Below, piece by piece: positions 20,389 to 31,461 of a DNA stretch of 64,000 bases; position 1 is the first letter of the stretch; every line of letters starts with the position of its first letter. The notes under the pieces are model-generated. The model was given only the letters and a program-made list of their open reading frames with translations, was not told where the DNA came from and ran no database searches. The translations under genes and the position numbers were made by a program. The DNA is from Nitzschia sp. DOCU1 (lineage: Eukaryota; Bacillariophyta; Bacillariophyceae; Bacillariales; Bacillariaceae): assembly GCA_951394045.1 (NCBI GenBank), contig OX595988.1, positions 1,426,001-1,490,000 on the forward strand, in the 5' to 3' direction.

Positions 20389-22222
20389 ATGTCTCAGGCT
20401 CAGCGCTTACAGGAATTGAAAGGCCCTATCCCAGCGGGTATGCCCCCCGTTCCAACTGCGGCAGTCGCTTCACCCCCTTCAGTTTCATCCAAAACAACGG
20501 CGAAGAGTGCCACTAAAAAGGAGAAAGATAAGAAAGAGGTCTCTTTACTGTCAGGTCTTCCATACAATACACTTCAACAGAAGCAGCGTCTGGACAAGTG
20601 CGACTGGGTGGATCGAGTGATTTATGCCTCTAGAATGCTGCTGGGGGGCAACAATGTCAACGGGTTTCTTCGTGGTACGGCGACGGCTCAGAGAATCAAG
20701 AAGCAACGAGCAAGGCAAGTGGGAATTACCAAGAAATCCGCCAGTTCTGCCCCCGGTTCGATGGTAGATGGTGCAGATGCCGACAAAAAGGACAAAAAGT
20801 CCATCTTCAATCAAGAAGAGGAAGAAAAGCTAAAGAAAGGTGAGCCTTCTGAGGTGTGTTATCGGCTGTTTCGTACCAAGTCAGGAAATTTACACTTACT
20901 TTGTAACCCCTCTCAACGATCCACGAATGGCACACAGATATAATGAACCCAAGGACAGTCAAGAAACTCAAATGCGAGTTGGAGGCGTCGCTGCAATTTT
21001 GTGCGCAGCTGCATAATCTTATCCGAAGTGTCATTTTTGATGTTGATAGCCGCCAGAGCCCTTATCTTCCTCCGTATCTTGTCATTGAGGGGGACCAACC
21101 AAGTATTCCCGCTCCCACTGTTTCTTCCATTCCCCCGGTTCCAAAGCAGCCAGTACCTGTAGCCGCTGCTCCGCCCCCAGTGGCAGCGGCTCCCGCTCCA
21201 GATAATTCTACTATGCCTTGGGCTGTTCGTGGCAGGGGTCAGCCTCCGCAGGTGGCATCCAAAACTAACCCGCCAAAAGCCCAACCGCCCAGCCAGTCAA
21301 CGGCTTCACCTGGTAACCCCGAGGGGTCTACGTTGCGCAAACTTAGAAAGAAGAAGCTGCCTCCAAACACCGAGCCGCCAGTCAATCTTCCCGAGTTTGA
21401 CAACGCTGGCCGTCGCCTTGTCCCAAAGAAGGACCACAATATCCGCTTGTTTGAAGTACTACGCTTCCGGGCCTTGCGCCAGGGTGATTTTGTGGCTGCA
21501 CGAACTACTAGCAGAGATTTATGGATTCTGGCTCGGGTGATGAAGGACTATCCAGGTATTGACAGTGTTTCTCCGCTTGAGTTTATTCAATTGTCTGAGA
21601 GCCGGCGCGACGCTCTCTTTCGGGAGAAAGTCCATGTCAAGGACGTGGAAGATAAAGACGGAGACAACTTTTTCCAGGTTACAAGAAACTTGATCCTTCC
21701 ACTGCCGCGAACCTACTCGGAGGCGGCCGACTGGGGATCGCGGATCAAAAAAGGAATGCGTGTAAGTTTTTATGTCGAGTCCGTTTCTACAAAATATCGT
21801 CCCTGCTCACGCGGTTGCGCCTCGTTTCATAGGTATATTCAATGTATCCGAATACAACTTCACTGTATCCGGCAACTGTTTTTGATAGCACTACCTATTG
21901 CCGCGATGACGACGATATTATCGTCGTGGAGTTCGACGGGGAAGAGCCAGACGAGACGGGGGTCATTCCAAAATATCACATCCCAGCGCGCTTTGTATCT
22001 TTGATTCCCAAAGAGTTTCCATCATCCGAGCCTCCCACAGCTAACAAGAGTAACAAGCGAAAGAGTGCGTCTAGTCCCCCGGGCAATGCTCCCAAACAGG
22101 CCAAGACCGACGATTTCTTGAACTTTGACTTTGATGGAAACTTCGACGCGTTGGATCTTGACTTTGACAAACCACTTGGGGGCGACGAGGAAGACGACGG
22201 AGGCTTCCCGCCGCTGCTTTAG
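20389..22222 (+). CDS. SGF29: SGF29, SAGA-associated factor with tandem Tudor domain
   Basis: Exons 20389-20839, 20938-21761 and 21833-22222 give 554 aa. The joins read KK|DIMNPRTVKK and GMR|VYSMYPNTTSLYPATV, so the frame holds and the second join falls inside the Tudor domain. SGF29 reads H3K4me2/3 for the SAGA and ADA acetyltransferase modules. The SGF29 domain begins RQGDFVAARTTSRDLWILAR, continues IQLSESRRDALF, then VYSMYPNTTSLYPATV, DIIVVEFDGEEPDETGV and IPARFVSLIPKEF. The middle is Pro/Ala-rich and probably disordered. The C-terminus is acidic (DDFLNFDFDGNFDALDLDFD). The protein is longer than the usual 260-300 aa because of the N-terminal Lys-rich and proline-rich extensions. Confidence 0.9.
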
Positions 22223-22308
22223 GTTGCTACAGTAAGTCAGAGGACAAAATTAATACTTCTCTATAGGAAATGTAACTTAGCATTTATGGTAGGAAGCCCC
22301 TTTTGGTT

Positions 22309-24972
22309 TCAATCCGACTTGGATCTCCGCCCCGAGGTGCGCTCACTGCGAGACAAAAATACGTTGCGCCTCCACTCAGGTGGTAAATCATCAATTTGAA
22401 TAGTTTCTTCTGTCCGCATAACCTCGGATAGGAGCTCATTGTAAAGATCTTCTGGGGCAGCATCGCGCAAATGATACAGAACCATTTCACCAACTTGGCC
22501 ATCCTTGCAAGCATGTTGGAACGCTTCTTCTATGACAACTCGAAGCTTCTCGTCGTCCTCGGACAACAGATTGGCGCAGGCTTGCATGAAAGTTCCGTAC
22601 GCAATATCGTTGGGTTGCCCATACCTGGATGCCCGCAGTTCTTGGAGGGTGAAAATCGCTGTATCAAATGCTTTGCGTTTTGTTCTTTTATCGAGCGATG
22701 CCGTGAAAGCGCAACTGTTCAAAACACTGGTGTAACTAACTTCGTTCGGTCTTGCGCTTTTGTAGCCCGCTTGATACAGTTTGTCCATTCGTCTTAAAAT
22801 TCGCAGCGCCTTCTGCGCTTTTGCTTCGTTTGGCGATTTGGAAATTGCGTTGATAACCTATATAGGGAACAGGGTACTGTTAGTTCGACAATGCTTTCTC
22901 CAGCAAAGACAGGTTGCGTTGTAACTTACCGTGTTAAAACTCTTATCATTGGGTGCAATTTTTCCTTCTCCAGCATTGTAAAGTTCGAACATACGCTCCA
23001 GGTACTCTTCCGCCTTGTTGGCGCAACACCGTGTGCCGCTTCGAGCCCACGCATTCAATACGGCGTTGTATGTCACAATGTCTGGTGATACGGTCGTGTC
23101 CCCACTGGCACACAAGCCTTCCATTTCTCGCAGGAGAGCTTCCGCCTTGCGGGCAGCATACGTGCCTCGTCCGCTCTTGGCCCAACAGTCTATCAGAGCA
23201 TTATATACAATTCGTGTGGGCTTCAAGTAATATTCTCCTACCGCGTGGGATTCTTTCATTTGATGAAACAATCCTTCTGCTCGATCCGCAGCGTCGGCTT
23301 CCCCACTACGGGCCAGAGCCACGATCACCGTTGTGTAGCCCACTACGTCGGGACGAGCATTCTTGTGCAATCCTAGACGATATCCGTCGATCATGTATTG
23401 CAAAAGCTTTTCTGCCAACTGTGCAGCCCCCGGACGAGAGCTTCGGGACAAGGCATTATAAACTTGGTTGAAAGAAAAAGTATCAGGACGTGGATGCTGC
23501 TTGCCAATCATCGTTCGAAGGACCTTGACCGCATTCCAGGCCGCGTTATACTCCTCCGACTTGGACCAGGCATCAATCACCAAGTTGTAGCTGAATAGGT
23601 TGGGACGCAAGTGCTTTTCCCCTGCGTCGGCCCGCTTCTCCAAGGATAGCAACAAATCGTTGGCTTGCCTAGCATAGCCGGGTCGTTTGGCATGAATGGA
23701 GAGGGCATGCAAGTGCGTGTTGTAGGAAAACAAGTCGGGCGGACAAACGCTGGATTGTTCCATGTGCTCCAGCAATTCCGCAGTCCTGTTGGCTGCTCCT
23801 GGATTTCTAGACTTGACCCAGGCCGACATGATCGAATTAAGAACTATAGTATTGGGCTCGAGCCCTGGTGTTTCTTCGATATCTCGAAGCAGCTCTTCCG
23901 CTCTGGCTACTGCATGTGATCGCATACCCGACGCTGCCCACGCCGAAATGACCGTCGAATAAGTTACCAAATCCTTTGGGGCATCCATTTCCGCAAGAAT
24001 CCGATCTGCGTGTTCTGCAGACGCGCGTCCTCGTTTCGTCCTCGTCCATGCCTTTAACGCAATGTTGTAACAAAATGTGTCTGGCTTGACTCCAGTCATG
24101 TTCATGTGGCGGATGAAACCTTCTGCAAGCAATCCAGCATTCTCGCCATTGCAATTAGCATATGCATCCAGTAGCTTGATGTAGTTGTTGCGGCTGGGTT
24201 TGGCAGACAAATTCTTTCGCATCTTGTAGAGGTACTCCATCCAGGCCAGGACACGTCGAGCGATAAACGGCCCTTCCATTTTACAGACAGCATGGTAGAC
24301 AACTTGAAAGGATTCCTGATCAGGTCGGAGATCGGGGTCAGCTTCTCGTTCAAAAGTTTCCTGTAACGACACGAGAATTTCCCGTGCCCTTTGAGAAGCT
24401 ACCGCTGAGGTGTGAGTCCGGAAAATGGCGGCACATGCCCAGGCATCTAGCAAATGATTGTACACTTCGGTGGTCACTTTTGCCTCTGTATTGCCGTGTC
24501 TTCTTTCGTCCAACAAACGCTTGATAAGTCGTTCCATGACGATGGGAGCTTCGGCGTCGAATTTGCTTCGTCGTGCCCAGGCTTTAACCATGGACACCAG
24601 CTCGTGCCACTTGCCCTTTCTCAGCGTACCAGGTTCAGTGTCAAGTACGTTCTGTGTTGCTCGGACTAACCACGCTCGACCTCCTCCTGACGAGGAAGGA
24701 TTTTGCGAATTATGTGCGTTATCTAGCTTTTTTCTGTTCTGGAAGGAATTGGAAGATCTTGGGTGGTATCTTTTGGGAAGTCCGTGGTCGTTGTTATCAT
24801 CACTTCGTAGTGTACCAGGTAAAGGTGTTAACCGGTTTTGTTCTGTCAGTGAAAACCGGGAAGATTTCGTGGGTACTCCACGTCCCTTTTGAAGTGTTAC
24901 AAGCGCATTATACCGGTGCAAGCTGCATAGAAACACAGCCACAATGGCAAGTCGATTGCGAAAGAGCAACAT
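22309..24972 (-). CDS. pentatricopeptide repeat (PPR) protein, probably organellar
   Basis: Exons 22930-24972 and 22309-22857 join in phase 0 (FNT|VINAISKS, itself a PPR helix) to give 863 aa. PPR proteins bind organellar RNA in a sequence-specific way and aid its processing, editing or translation. At least ten repeats of about 35-40 residues are visible from residue 170 on, for example DTFCYNIALKAWTRTKRGRA, DLVTYSTVISAWAASGMRSH, NTIVLNSIMSAWVKSRNPGA, DIVTYNAVLNAWARSGTRCC and NEVSYTSVLNSCAF. The N-terminus (MLLFRNRLAIVAVFLCSLHR) is a hydrophobic presequence, which may target mitochondrion or plastid. There is no SMR, DYW or E domain. The RNA target is unknown. Confidence 0.9.
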
Positions 24973-25639
24973 ACTTTGCGAATGAACGAGGTTGGAAAGG
25001 ATAACAGCAGACTTGACTACTATCTCATGAGGAAGGTAATTCAGGAACTCTTTTCAACATGAAAGTGAGAAGTGGATCTCTTGCTCAAGCAGCAGACGAC
25101 GAAGACACAAATGCTGCAATCCTACGATAAGAAGCGAGACAATTCCTTCTTCAGAACAGCTGCTGTTTTTTCGGACGACCTCCTCATCAGAAGGGAATTA
25201 TGGGGAACGATGTGTCGCGGGTGGAAATCTAGCTAGCACGACGTCTCTAAACTCTCTTCTGATAGGTCGCCGACGTGCGAGAGACATACGACCGACTGAC
25301 GTGGCCAATCAGAAACACTCTTCCAATTGCTTGCGCACGGGGATGGCACGCACGCAGATCAAAGATCCGCTTCGGGCGGGGGGGAAGAAACCCGGATGTT
25401 ATGAGCGCGCATCCTCCCTGCGCTTGCGATCGGATCGATGAAATCAAATTTTCCGGACGACGAACAGAAATGTGATCTTTCGCGCGCCACCCATCTTTTC
25501 GAGATTATGGAAGATTTTGCTCTGGTTGCTCTTTGGGAAGAGGGTAGTTCGTTGATGGAAGCAACAACAACACTCCTCCGTTGGCAAACAAGAAACTACA
25601 CAACCTCCATCGGAAGCTACAACAACGACATTCATCATT
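24973..25639. promoter_or_regulatory. divergent promoter region, PPR / RRP9
   Basis: This 667-bp head-to-head gap has a TGACGTGG element immediately followed by a CCAAT box (25298-25308), a plausible bZIP/NF-Y pair. No supported gene; the small ORFs overlap and lack signatures. Confidence 0.3.
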
Positions 25640-27322
25640 ATGAGCAAAGTCCGCAAAAAGAAAATAAGCACGGCCGCTCAGACGTCCGCAAAGAAAAAGC
25701 TGAAAACGGTCGACCTCGGATGGAAGAACGACGAACACATTGACTCGGACGACGACGAAGAAGAAGAAGAACGAAAACATCGCACTGGAGAGTCCTTTCA
25801 CGATGAGGACGACGTCGAAGAGGAAGAGGCTCTCGATGCCAAGAAAGTCCGGCTGGCTCGTCAATACTTGCAGAAGTTAGATGGTGGCGACTCGGACGAT
25901 TCGTCGTCAGAAGACGCCAGCAGTGATGAACGGAGTGGGCAAGAGGACGATGATTACGATCGATTAGGAACCAAGCTCCAGAGGGAGAGATTAAAACGAG
26001 AAGGTGCATTGGAACGGGTTATCGCAGATAAAGTGGCAGCGAGTCTGAATTCGCTTCAAAAGTCATTGCAGAAGGCAAAAGTGGGATCGGCCAGGGCCCA
26101 GGACGAAGCCAGGCAATGGATCGATGCGGGGCATGTTCGGTTGCTTCGAGGGCATGAATTGACGCCGACATGTGTAGCTCTTCAAAGGAGTGGTCACACA
26201 GCTATCTCGGGAAGCAAAGATCACTCTGTTTTGCTATGGGATGTCGAGAACGAAAAGAAGTCGCACATACTTTGCCCCCAGTGGAACAAGAATTCAGAGG
26301 TTCAAGTCTCAAGGACGCGAGGGGAAGTACTATCAGTGGCCTGCTCGGACGATGGTCGATATGCTGCAGTGGGCAGAAGAGACGCCACCGTAACAATATT
26401 TGATATTCGAGTTGGCAAGCAGAGTCTTGTCCAGACTTTCAAAGGCCACAAGGGCCCCGTGACTTGCTTGGCCTTTCGTACACAGTCTTTGCAGTTATTT
26501 TCTGGGAGCGATGATCGTTGTATACGGTAAGTTGTGCACACATCCATTCCAGACGATGTCAGTTTTCACGCTGCTCTTGGCTCATATTGCGCGCCTTGCC
26601 TTGCTAGACATTACAACTTGAATGAAATGATGTACTTGGAAACTCTCTACGGCCATCAATTCGGCGTCACTGACCTAGATTGCCATCGAAAGGAACTGCC
26701 AATATCGGTCGGCAGGGATCGAACGGCGCGTGCATGGAAACTGGCGGAGGATACCCACCTGATCTTTCGCGGTGGTGCCAAAGTCATGTCAGCAGACTGC
26801 GTCAACGTGATCAAGGATGACTGGTACCTGACGGGTCACGAAGATGGGCACTTGGGACTTTGGATGACTGAAAAGAAACGAGCAGTAGCCAGTGTTGACC
26901 TGGCTCATGGCTCGGATGGTGACGTAGGGCGAGGAATTTCTAGTTTAGGCGTACTGAAGGGCTCCGACTTGGCCATAACAGGGTCGTACGATGGTTACCT
27001 TCGGCTATGGAAGGCAATGACAGGGTCGACTTTGGGTGCTCGAAGTTTGGAGCCACTTGGCGCGATCCCTTTGGACGGTTACATCAACGGAATCGCTGTG
27101 GGGCCAAAAGCGCGATTCTGCGTTGTTGCCGTCGGCCAAGAGCCTCGGCTAGGACGATGGAATCGAGTCGCAAAAGCAAAGAATCGATTTGGCATTGTTA
27201 CTTTGCGCAGCGACGACGACGATGATGATAACGATGGCGCCATTTTGGAAAAGAAACCTGAGGCGGAGGACGACGATGACGAGGAACCATCGGACGAAGC
27301 TAGCGCTAGTTCTTCTTCGTAA
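25640..27322 (+). CDS. RRP9: RRP9 / U3-55K, U3 snoRNP WD40 protein
   Basis: Exons 25640-26526 and 26608-27322 join in phase 2 (DDRCI|RHYNLNEMMYLETLYGHQFG) to give 533 aa. RRP9 binds the U3 snoRNA box B/C motif and takes part in 18S rRNA processing in the nucleolus. The N-terminus is basic then very acidic (DSDDDEEEEERKH, GGDSDDSSSEDASSDE), followed by the conserved helical stretch DDYDRLGTKLQRERLKREGA. WD40 blades include HELTPTCVALQ..SGSKDHSVLLWD, GEVLSVACSDDGRYAAVGRR, GHKGPVTCLAF..SGSDDR, GHQFGVTDLDC..GRDRTARAWK and TGHEDGHLGLW. The C-terminus is acidic with a poly-Ser end. The order of blades and the NLNEMMYLETLYGHQ segment are characteristic. Confidence 0.9.
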
Positions 27323-27468
27323 GGTGATTTTTCAGCACATTCGTTTGTCTAATATTTTACATGCTAGAATATGATGGCATGCGCCAGGCCATCACTCTCG
27401 ATAGCATTCGCTGGAGATTATATAGGGACCTCCAGGTAGTCTGGTAGCGAACACATCCATGCAGAATC

Positions 27469-28321
27469 TTACATGTTGAAAGGCATGCCGAGGTAGTTGG
27501 TCGTGAAGGGAGCCATGACCTCACCGTCGTAGCTCTTGACGATTCCGCTGAGGACGGGAACAGATCCAGGGATCGTTTGCTCACACAAAAAGCCGAAGAT
27601 ACCAAGCATAGCAAGACGACCATTGTTGATCTCAGCCAACAGTCCCCTTTCTTTCTTCTCTGCGGACCTGTTCTTGCTCAACTTGAAAGGATCGTAGTAG
27701 TTGAAGGGAACAGGGTGGGGGATTCCATCTGGTCCACTGACAAAGTCAGGGAAGTCACCAGGCTTGCCACCGGCCATGTAGTGCTTGTGCGTGGGGGTGG
27801 AAAGTTCGCTCCAGAATTCGAGGAAGGCGATAAGAGAGAAGATTTGCCACTTGGCAGACTCGCTGACCGCGTCCCACAAAGCAGGAGGGTTGGTTTCGCT
27901 GGGGAACGGGGTTCCGTCCATTTGCATGGCCCACGGGAACTTGATACCGTTCGCGTGGACAATGTATCCGACGAAGGCGAACATGGCAATGCGTCCGTGC
28001 CTAACCAGTTCCAAATGACGCGTTACGGTCAGATCAAGAAAATTTTCAACACACTTTCCCCTCATCAACACACCTCCGAACTTACTTGATTTCGCTGTGA
28101 CGCAAGAATCCAATAGTGGCTTCGTTGGAGGCACCCCAGAATTCAGCCTCGGCAAGGTTCAAGGGATCGTAGAAACCAACAATTGGGTTTAGTTTCTTTG
28201 CCATGGCCTGAAGGTCGGCCTTGGTCTCTTGAACAGCCACGGAAGCCCGAGCAGGCTTGGAAGCAGGGGCGAAAGCGGCGGCCGAAGCGGCCAAAGAAAG
28301 GATTGCAGCAGCGGTCTTCAT
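27469..28321 (-). CDS. fucoxanthin chlorophyll a/c-binding protein (255 aa, one intron)
   Basis: A thylakoid light-harvesting antenna protein. Exons 28086-28321 and 27469-28000 join in phase 2 inside the first membrane helix (LRHSEIK|HGRIAMFAFVG). The start at MKTAAAIL gives a signal peptide followed by AAAFAPASKPARA, the AFAP cleavage motif of four-membrane plastid import. An ATG 57 nt upstream in the same frame would precede the signal peptide and is unlikely. Helix 1 (HGRIAMFAFVGYIVHANGI), helix 2 (AKWQIFSLIAFLEFWSELS) and helix 3 (EINNGRLAMLGIFGFLCEQT) carry the E..HGRxAM and EINNGRLAM chlorophyll-binding signatures. It converges on RRP9 (146 bp apart). The exact LHC subfamily is not assignable by eye. 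Confidence 0.92.
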
Positions 28322-28914
28322 TTTCGAACTAGGCAATTCTACAAAATATGTGCACCTCAAATAGAAGATGGATGTCAATCGCCTTGGCAGATGAAGTCCT
28401 GCAAGATGGTTGAGAACATAGTTAGCACGATCCTAAGGCTTCAAGAAAAAAATGATCCCCCTTATTTCGTGTCGTTGCACAAAACAGGTATACACGTACA
28501 TAGTGGCCAGGTCTTTTTTGTCGAGGTCCGAGACAGCGATGACAAAATTGGTAGAATAAAGTGGAGGCAAGTTGAAGACGAGGATCGCCCTGTGCCGCCC
28601 GCCGCGCCGCCATGTAGTCAAGTAGACTAAAACGACTAAAAGACAGAATGTGCATCCCACACGACTACGACGACCACACCTGCTTTCCGTGCGCGCGTCG
28701 CGCTGCAAGTCTAAAAGATCCCCTCAAAAATGGCTGACGTTTCAAAAGAGATGCTCGTTTTTGATACCGACGGGTGGTGAACCACCGAGGCTTCGGTAGG
28801 AGGCTTGAAACAAGCCAAACAATTGGTTTCCTTCTATGCCAACCAATTTTGATCCCACCGAGTAGCATAGGACGATCTTCACGAGGAAAGGAATAGGAGG
28901 CCATTGCAAAGAAT
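28322..28914. promoter_or_regulatory. divergent promoter region, FCP / signal peptidase
   Basis: This 593-bp head-to-head gap is expected to hold the light-regulated FCP promoter and that of the plastid peptidase. I see no gene and no clear named element in it. Confidence 0.3.
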
Positions 28915-29807
28915 ATGGCTAGACGCGGTTTTCTCGCTTATTTTCTGACCAGTCTGTCACTGATCCTCGGGACATCGGCATTCCAAAGTTCCTCTCCTTG
29001 TCAGACCACACACTTTACAGTTTCAGGCCGGAACCCGGCATCAGCAGCTGCCTATAGAAGAGATGTCATAAGATTATGGGAAGCCAAAGATGAAGATCCA
29101 GGCAAACAATGGGAAGATACGCCGGCACCTTCAAATGCAAAAGACGGCAACTTATTCGGACAAATTCAACGATGGTTCAAATCGGAAGACGGACGAGAGG
29201 ATGTCAAGACTTATTTTTTCAGTCTCGCTATTGCCTTGATCCTAAGATTCACAATTATCGAGCCAAGATTCATTCCGAGCCTTTCCATGTATCCGACATT
29301 TGAAGTCGGAGACCAGCTAGCCGTGGAGAAAGTGACGAAACGAATCAAGCCATTATATCGACAAGAGGTTGTTGTTTTCAATCCACCGGACACATTTCGA
29401 GAGATTCTTGTGGACCAGTACGGCCAAGCGGACTCCCGTGCTCGTGAAGCTCTCATTAAGCGAATTGTAGCTGTTGAGGTACGGCAATGATAGTGTGCGG
29501 AAAGGTTGGTCTTGCTTTCGATTCATGTTCTGACATCTCTCCTTTGCAGGGCGACGAGGTTGAAGTAAAGAGGGGGAAACTGTATATCAACGGCGACAGA
29601 CAAGATGAGCCGTACACTGCGGAAGATGCAGCGTACGAATTCGGCCCAGTTACAGTTCCTCCCGGATCCGTACTCGTCCTGGGCGACAATAGAAACCACA
29701 GTTTGGATGGTCACATTTGGGGCTTTCTACCAGTACAGAATGTAATCGGAAGAGCGGTGTTCGTGTATTGGCCACCGTGGAGACTGGGCAACGAAGGAAT
29801 GTACTAG
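28915..29807 (+). CDS. type I signal peptidase, plastid/thylakoid type
   Basis: Exons 28915-29478 and 29550-29807 join in phase 0 (IVAVE|GDEVEV) to give 273 aa. The protein is a membrane serine protease that removes signal peptides from proteins entering the thylakoid lumen. The N-terminus is a signal peptide (FLAYFLTSLSLILG) with TSAFQSS, a diatom plastid cleavage motif. A membrane anchor (YFFSLAIALILRFTIIEP) precedes the catalytic Ser124 in IPSLSMYPTFEVGDQL. The general-base Lys182 is in ALIKRIVAVEGD. Box E is VLGDNRNHSLDGHIWG. All SPase I boxes B-E are present and the dyad is intact. It lies between two FCP genes. Confidence 0.92.
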
Positions 29808-30223
29808 AAGCAGGAATAGAAGCTCTCTAGAAAGTCCCATGTTACAGTCTCGGTAGAAGCGTAGCGGGGAAGTATTCCCAGCACTATTTTCACAGGGCAA
29901 TAACGATCGTGCTAAATGGAGTAGCCCACCCCCCACTCGGTAGAAAGTGAATGCCTATGTTTTAGAAATCCCACACTTGATTGTAGAAGATAGGTCATGC
30001 ACGTGGTCGGAAATAGCTATCGGAACGCTTTTTGGGTCTATTGGACGAACAGCATTTGCAAAGTTTCAGAAAGTCAATGTGAATTCTATTTGGAATTCTA
30101 CGACATCTCTATCCTGTTGCTTTCAAAAGACACCTCTTTCACCTACCAACCTCCTCTAATATCTTAGTTATTCGAGGGAAATGGCAACTACTAAACCGCT
30201 AGCACAAAAGTCAACGAGGGTTC
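29808..30223. other. convergent 3' intergenic region
   Basis: This 416-bp tail-to-tail gap between the signal peptidase and FCP stops probably holds the 3' UTRs only. No gene or repeat was seen. Confidence 0.4.
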
Positions 30224-30844
30224 TTAGAAGACACCTTGACCATCTCCGAAGGGGGAGATGTGTCCGGCGGCGTATTGTTCGTACATGGTTTGTCCAGTCA
30301 TAACTTCGACAACCATGTTACCCAAGATACCCATCATGGCGGCACGTCCGTTGTTGATCTCAGCGTTCAATTTGCGGGCCTTTTCCTCGGGGTTCAAGTT
30401 CTCTCCGAACCAACCAACTCCGTAGTCTCCGTCGTACTTGGAAGCAGGCATCCAGGCAAGCTCCACAAGGGCGAAGAAGAAAAGGATTTGAAGAAGTCCG
30501 GCGTTGGGGATGGCACGGATTCCGTCAACTCCAGTGGGGATATCGGAGAACTTGAGGTTTTGCGAGGGGGAAAGGTATCCATCGAAGGTGATGTGGTTGT
30601 TGTGGACGATGACACCGACAACGGCAGCCATGGCAACACGTCCGTGCTTGCGCTCAACAGCTCGGCGGCGCTCGAAGGACTCGGGTTCGGTCTCGAGCCA
30701 TCCAAGGGGATCGTAAACACCGAGAGGGGCGGTAACACCGATCTCGAGCTCATTGACATTCAAGGCGGTGGTGGCCTTTCCCTGTTGGGCAGGGGCGAAG
30801 GCGGCGGCAGATCCGGCAAGGAGGGCGGCAATGGCGAGCTTCAT
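30224..30844 (-). CDS. fucoxanthin chlorophyll a/c-binding protein, Lhcf-like (206 aa, intronless)
   Basis: The main antenna type of diatoms: it binds chlorophyll a/c and fucoxanthin in the thylakoid membrane. The presequence is MKLAIAALLAGSAAAFAPAQ, with the AFAP cleavage motif. The mature protein has PLGVYDPLGWLETEPESFER, helix 1 ERKHGRVAMAAVVGVIVHN, helix 2 AGLLQILFFFALVELAWMPA and helix 3 AEINNGRAAMMGILGNMVVE. The 206-aa length fits the Lhcf group. It differs from the FCP at 27469-28321 in lacking an intron and in loop lengths, so they are not a recent duplicate pair. A 218-codon ORF on the opposite strand is a codon-bias shadow of this highly expressed gene. Confidence 0.94.
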   Translation of the reverse strand: MKLAIAALLAGSAAAFAPAQQGKATTALNVNELEIGVTAPLGVYDPLGWLETEPESFERRRAVERKHGRVAMAAVVGVIVHNNHITFDGYLSPSQNLKFSDIPTGVDGIRAIPNAGLLQILFFFALVELAWMPASKYDGDYGVGWFGENLNPEEKARKLNAEINNGRAAMMGILGNMVVEVMTGQTMYEQYAAGHISPFGDGQGVF

Positions 30845-31461
30845 CTTGTCTGTAAAAGGAAGAGCAAGGAAGTTAGTCGTTATTCATGTTGAAGTAAACG
30901 TCATCCTCCGTGGTAAGGCTTCCGAACGCATTTGAGGACAATATCCAAAACCCGCCGTGCGCCACATGGATGCAACTCCAACACCTTCCATTCACGTCAC
31001 GGTCTTGGACTATCGGGGCAGGTGGGAACCTAGCAACAATCTTCGCCATGGTGCAATTCGTACCTTTCAGTTTAGCAGTAGAAATGTGCGATCCCTTGAA
31101 CCGCCGAGAGACGCAACGCTGGCCATCGGAGGTCTCCAAGCCTTTCTTCGTCGAAAGCAGTTGACGAGTGACGAAATGAAAGATCGCCACTTCAATTTTC
31201 CAAGGACTCCTTCGAATGAAATGGACAGACGGACGGACACCGGGCGATGACTGGATACGATCGAATGAATCAATGTATGTGTGTGGAATGGCAGGCGCGC
31301 GCCAGTTGCGTCGGTTGCGACATTCACGAGAAGCGCGCCAAACTTCGCGCCAGTCTTTGCTGCAACCGCTGAAACCACAACACAAGAGCAATGCCGCCGA
31401 GAGTCCTTCCATTTCTCTCTCTGCTTTCCCTACATGTTGCCATATCATTACCACTGTCATT
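30845..31461. other. intergenic, divergent FCP / RTEL1 promoters
   Basis: A 617-bp head-to-head gap. The RTEL1 frame is open upstream from 31216 and includes an ATG there, but the added sequence is unlike the family, so I treat it as 5' UTR. Confidence 0.4.

Noticed and set aside
30236..30892. A 218-codon ORF opposite the intronless FCP gene
   Set aside because: It mirrors a highly codon-biased gene exactly and has no family signature.
31216..31461. An N-terminal extension of RTEL1 starting at 31216
   Set aside because: The added residues are unlike RTEL1 and read as untranslated sequence; the ATG at 31462 directly precedes a family-like N-terminus.
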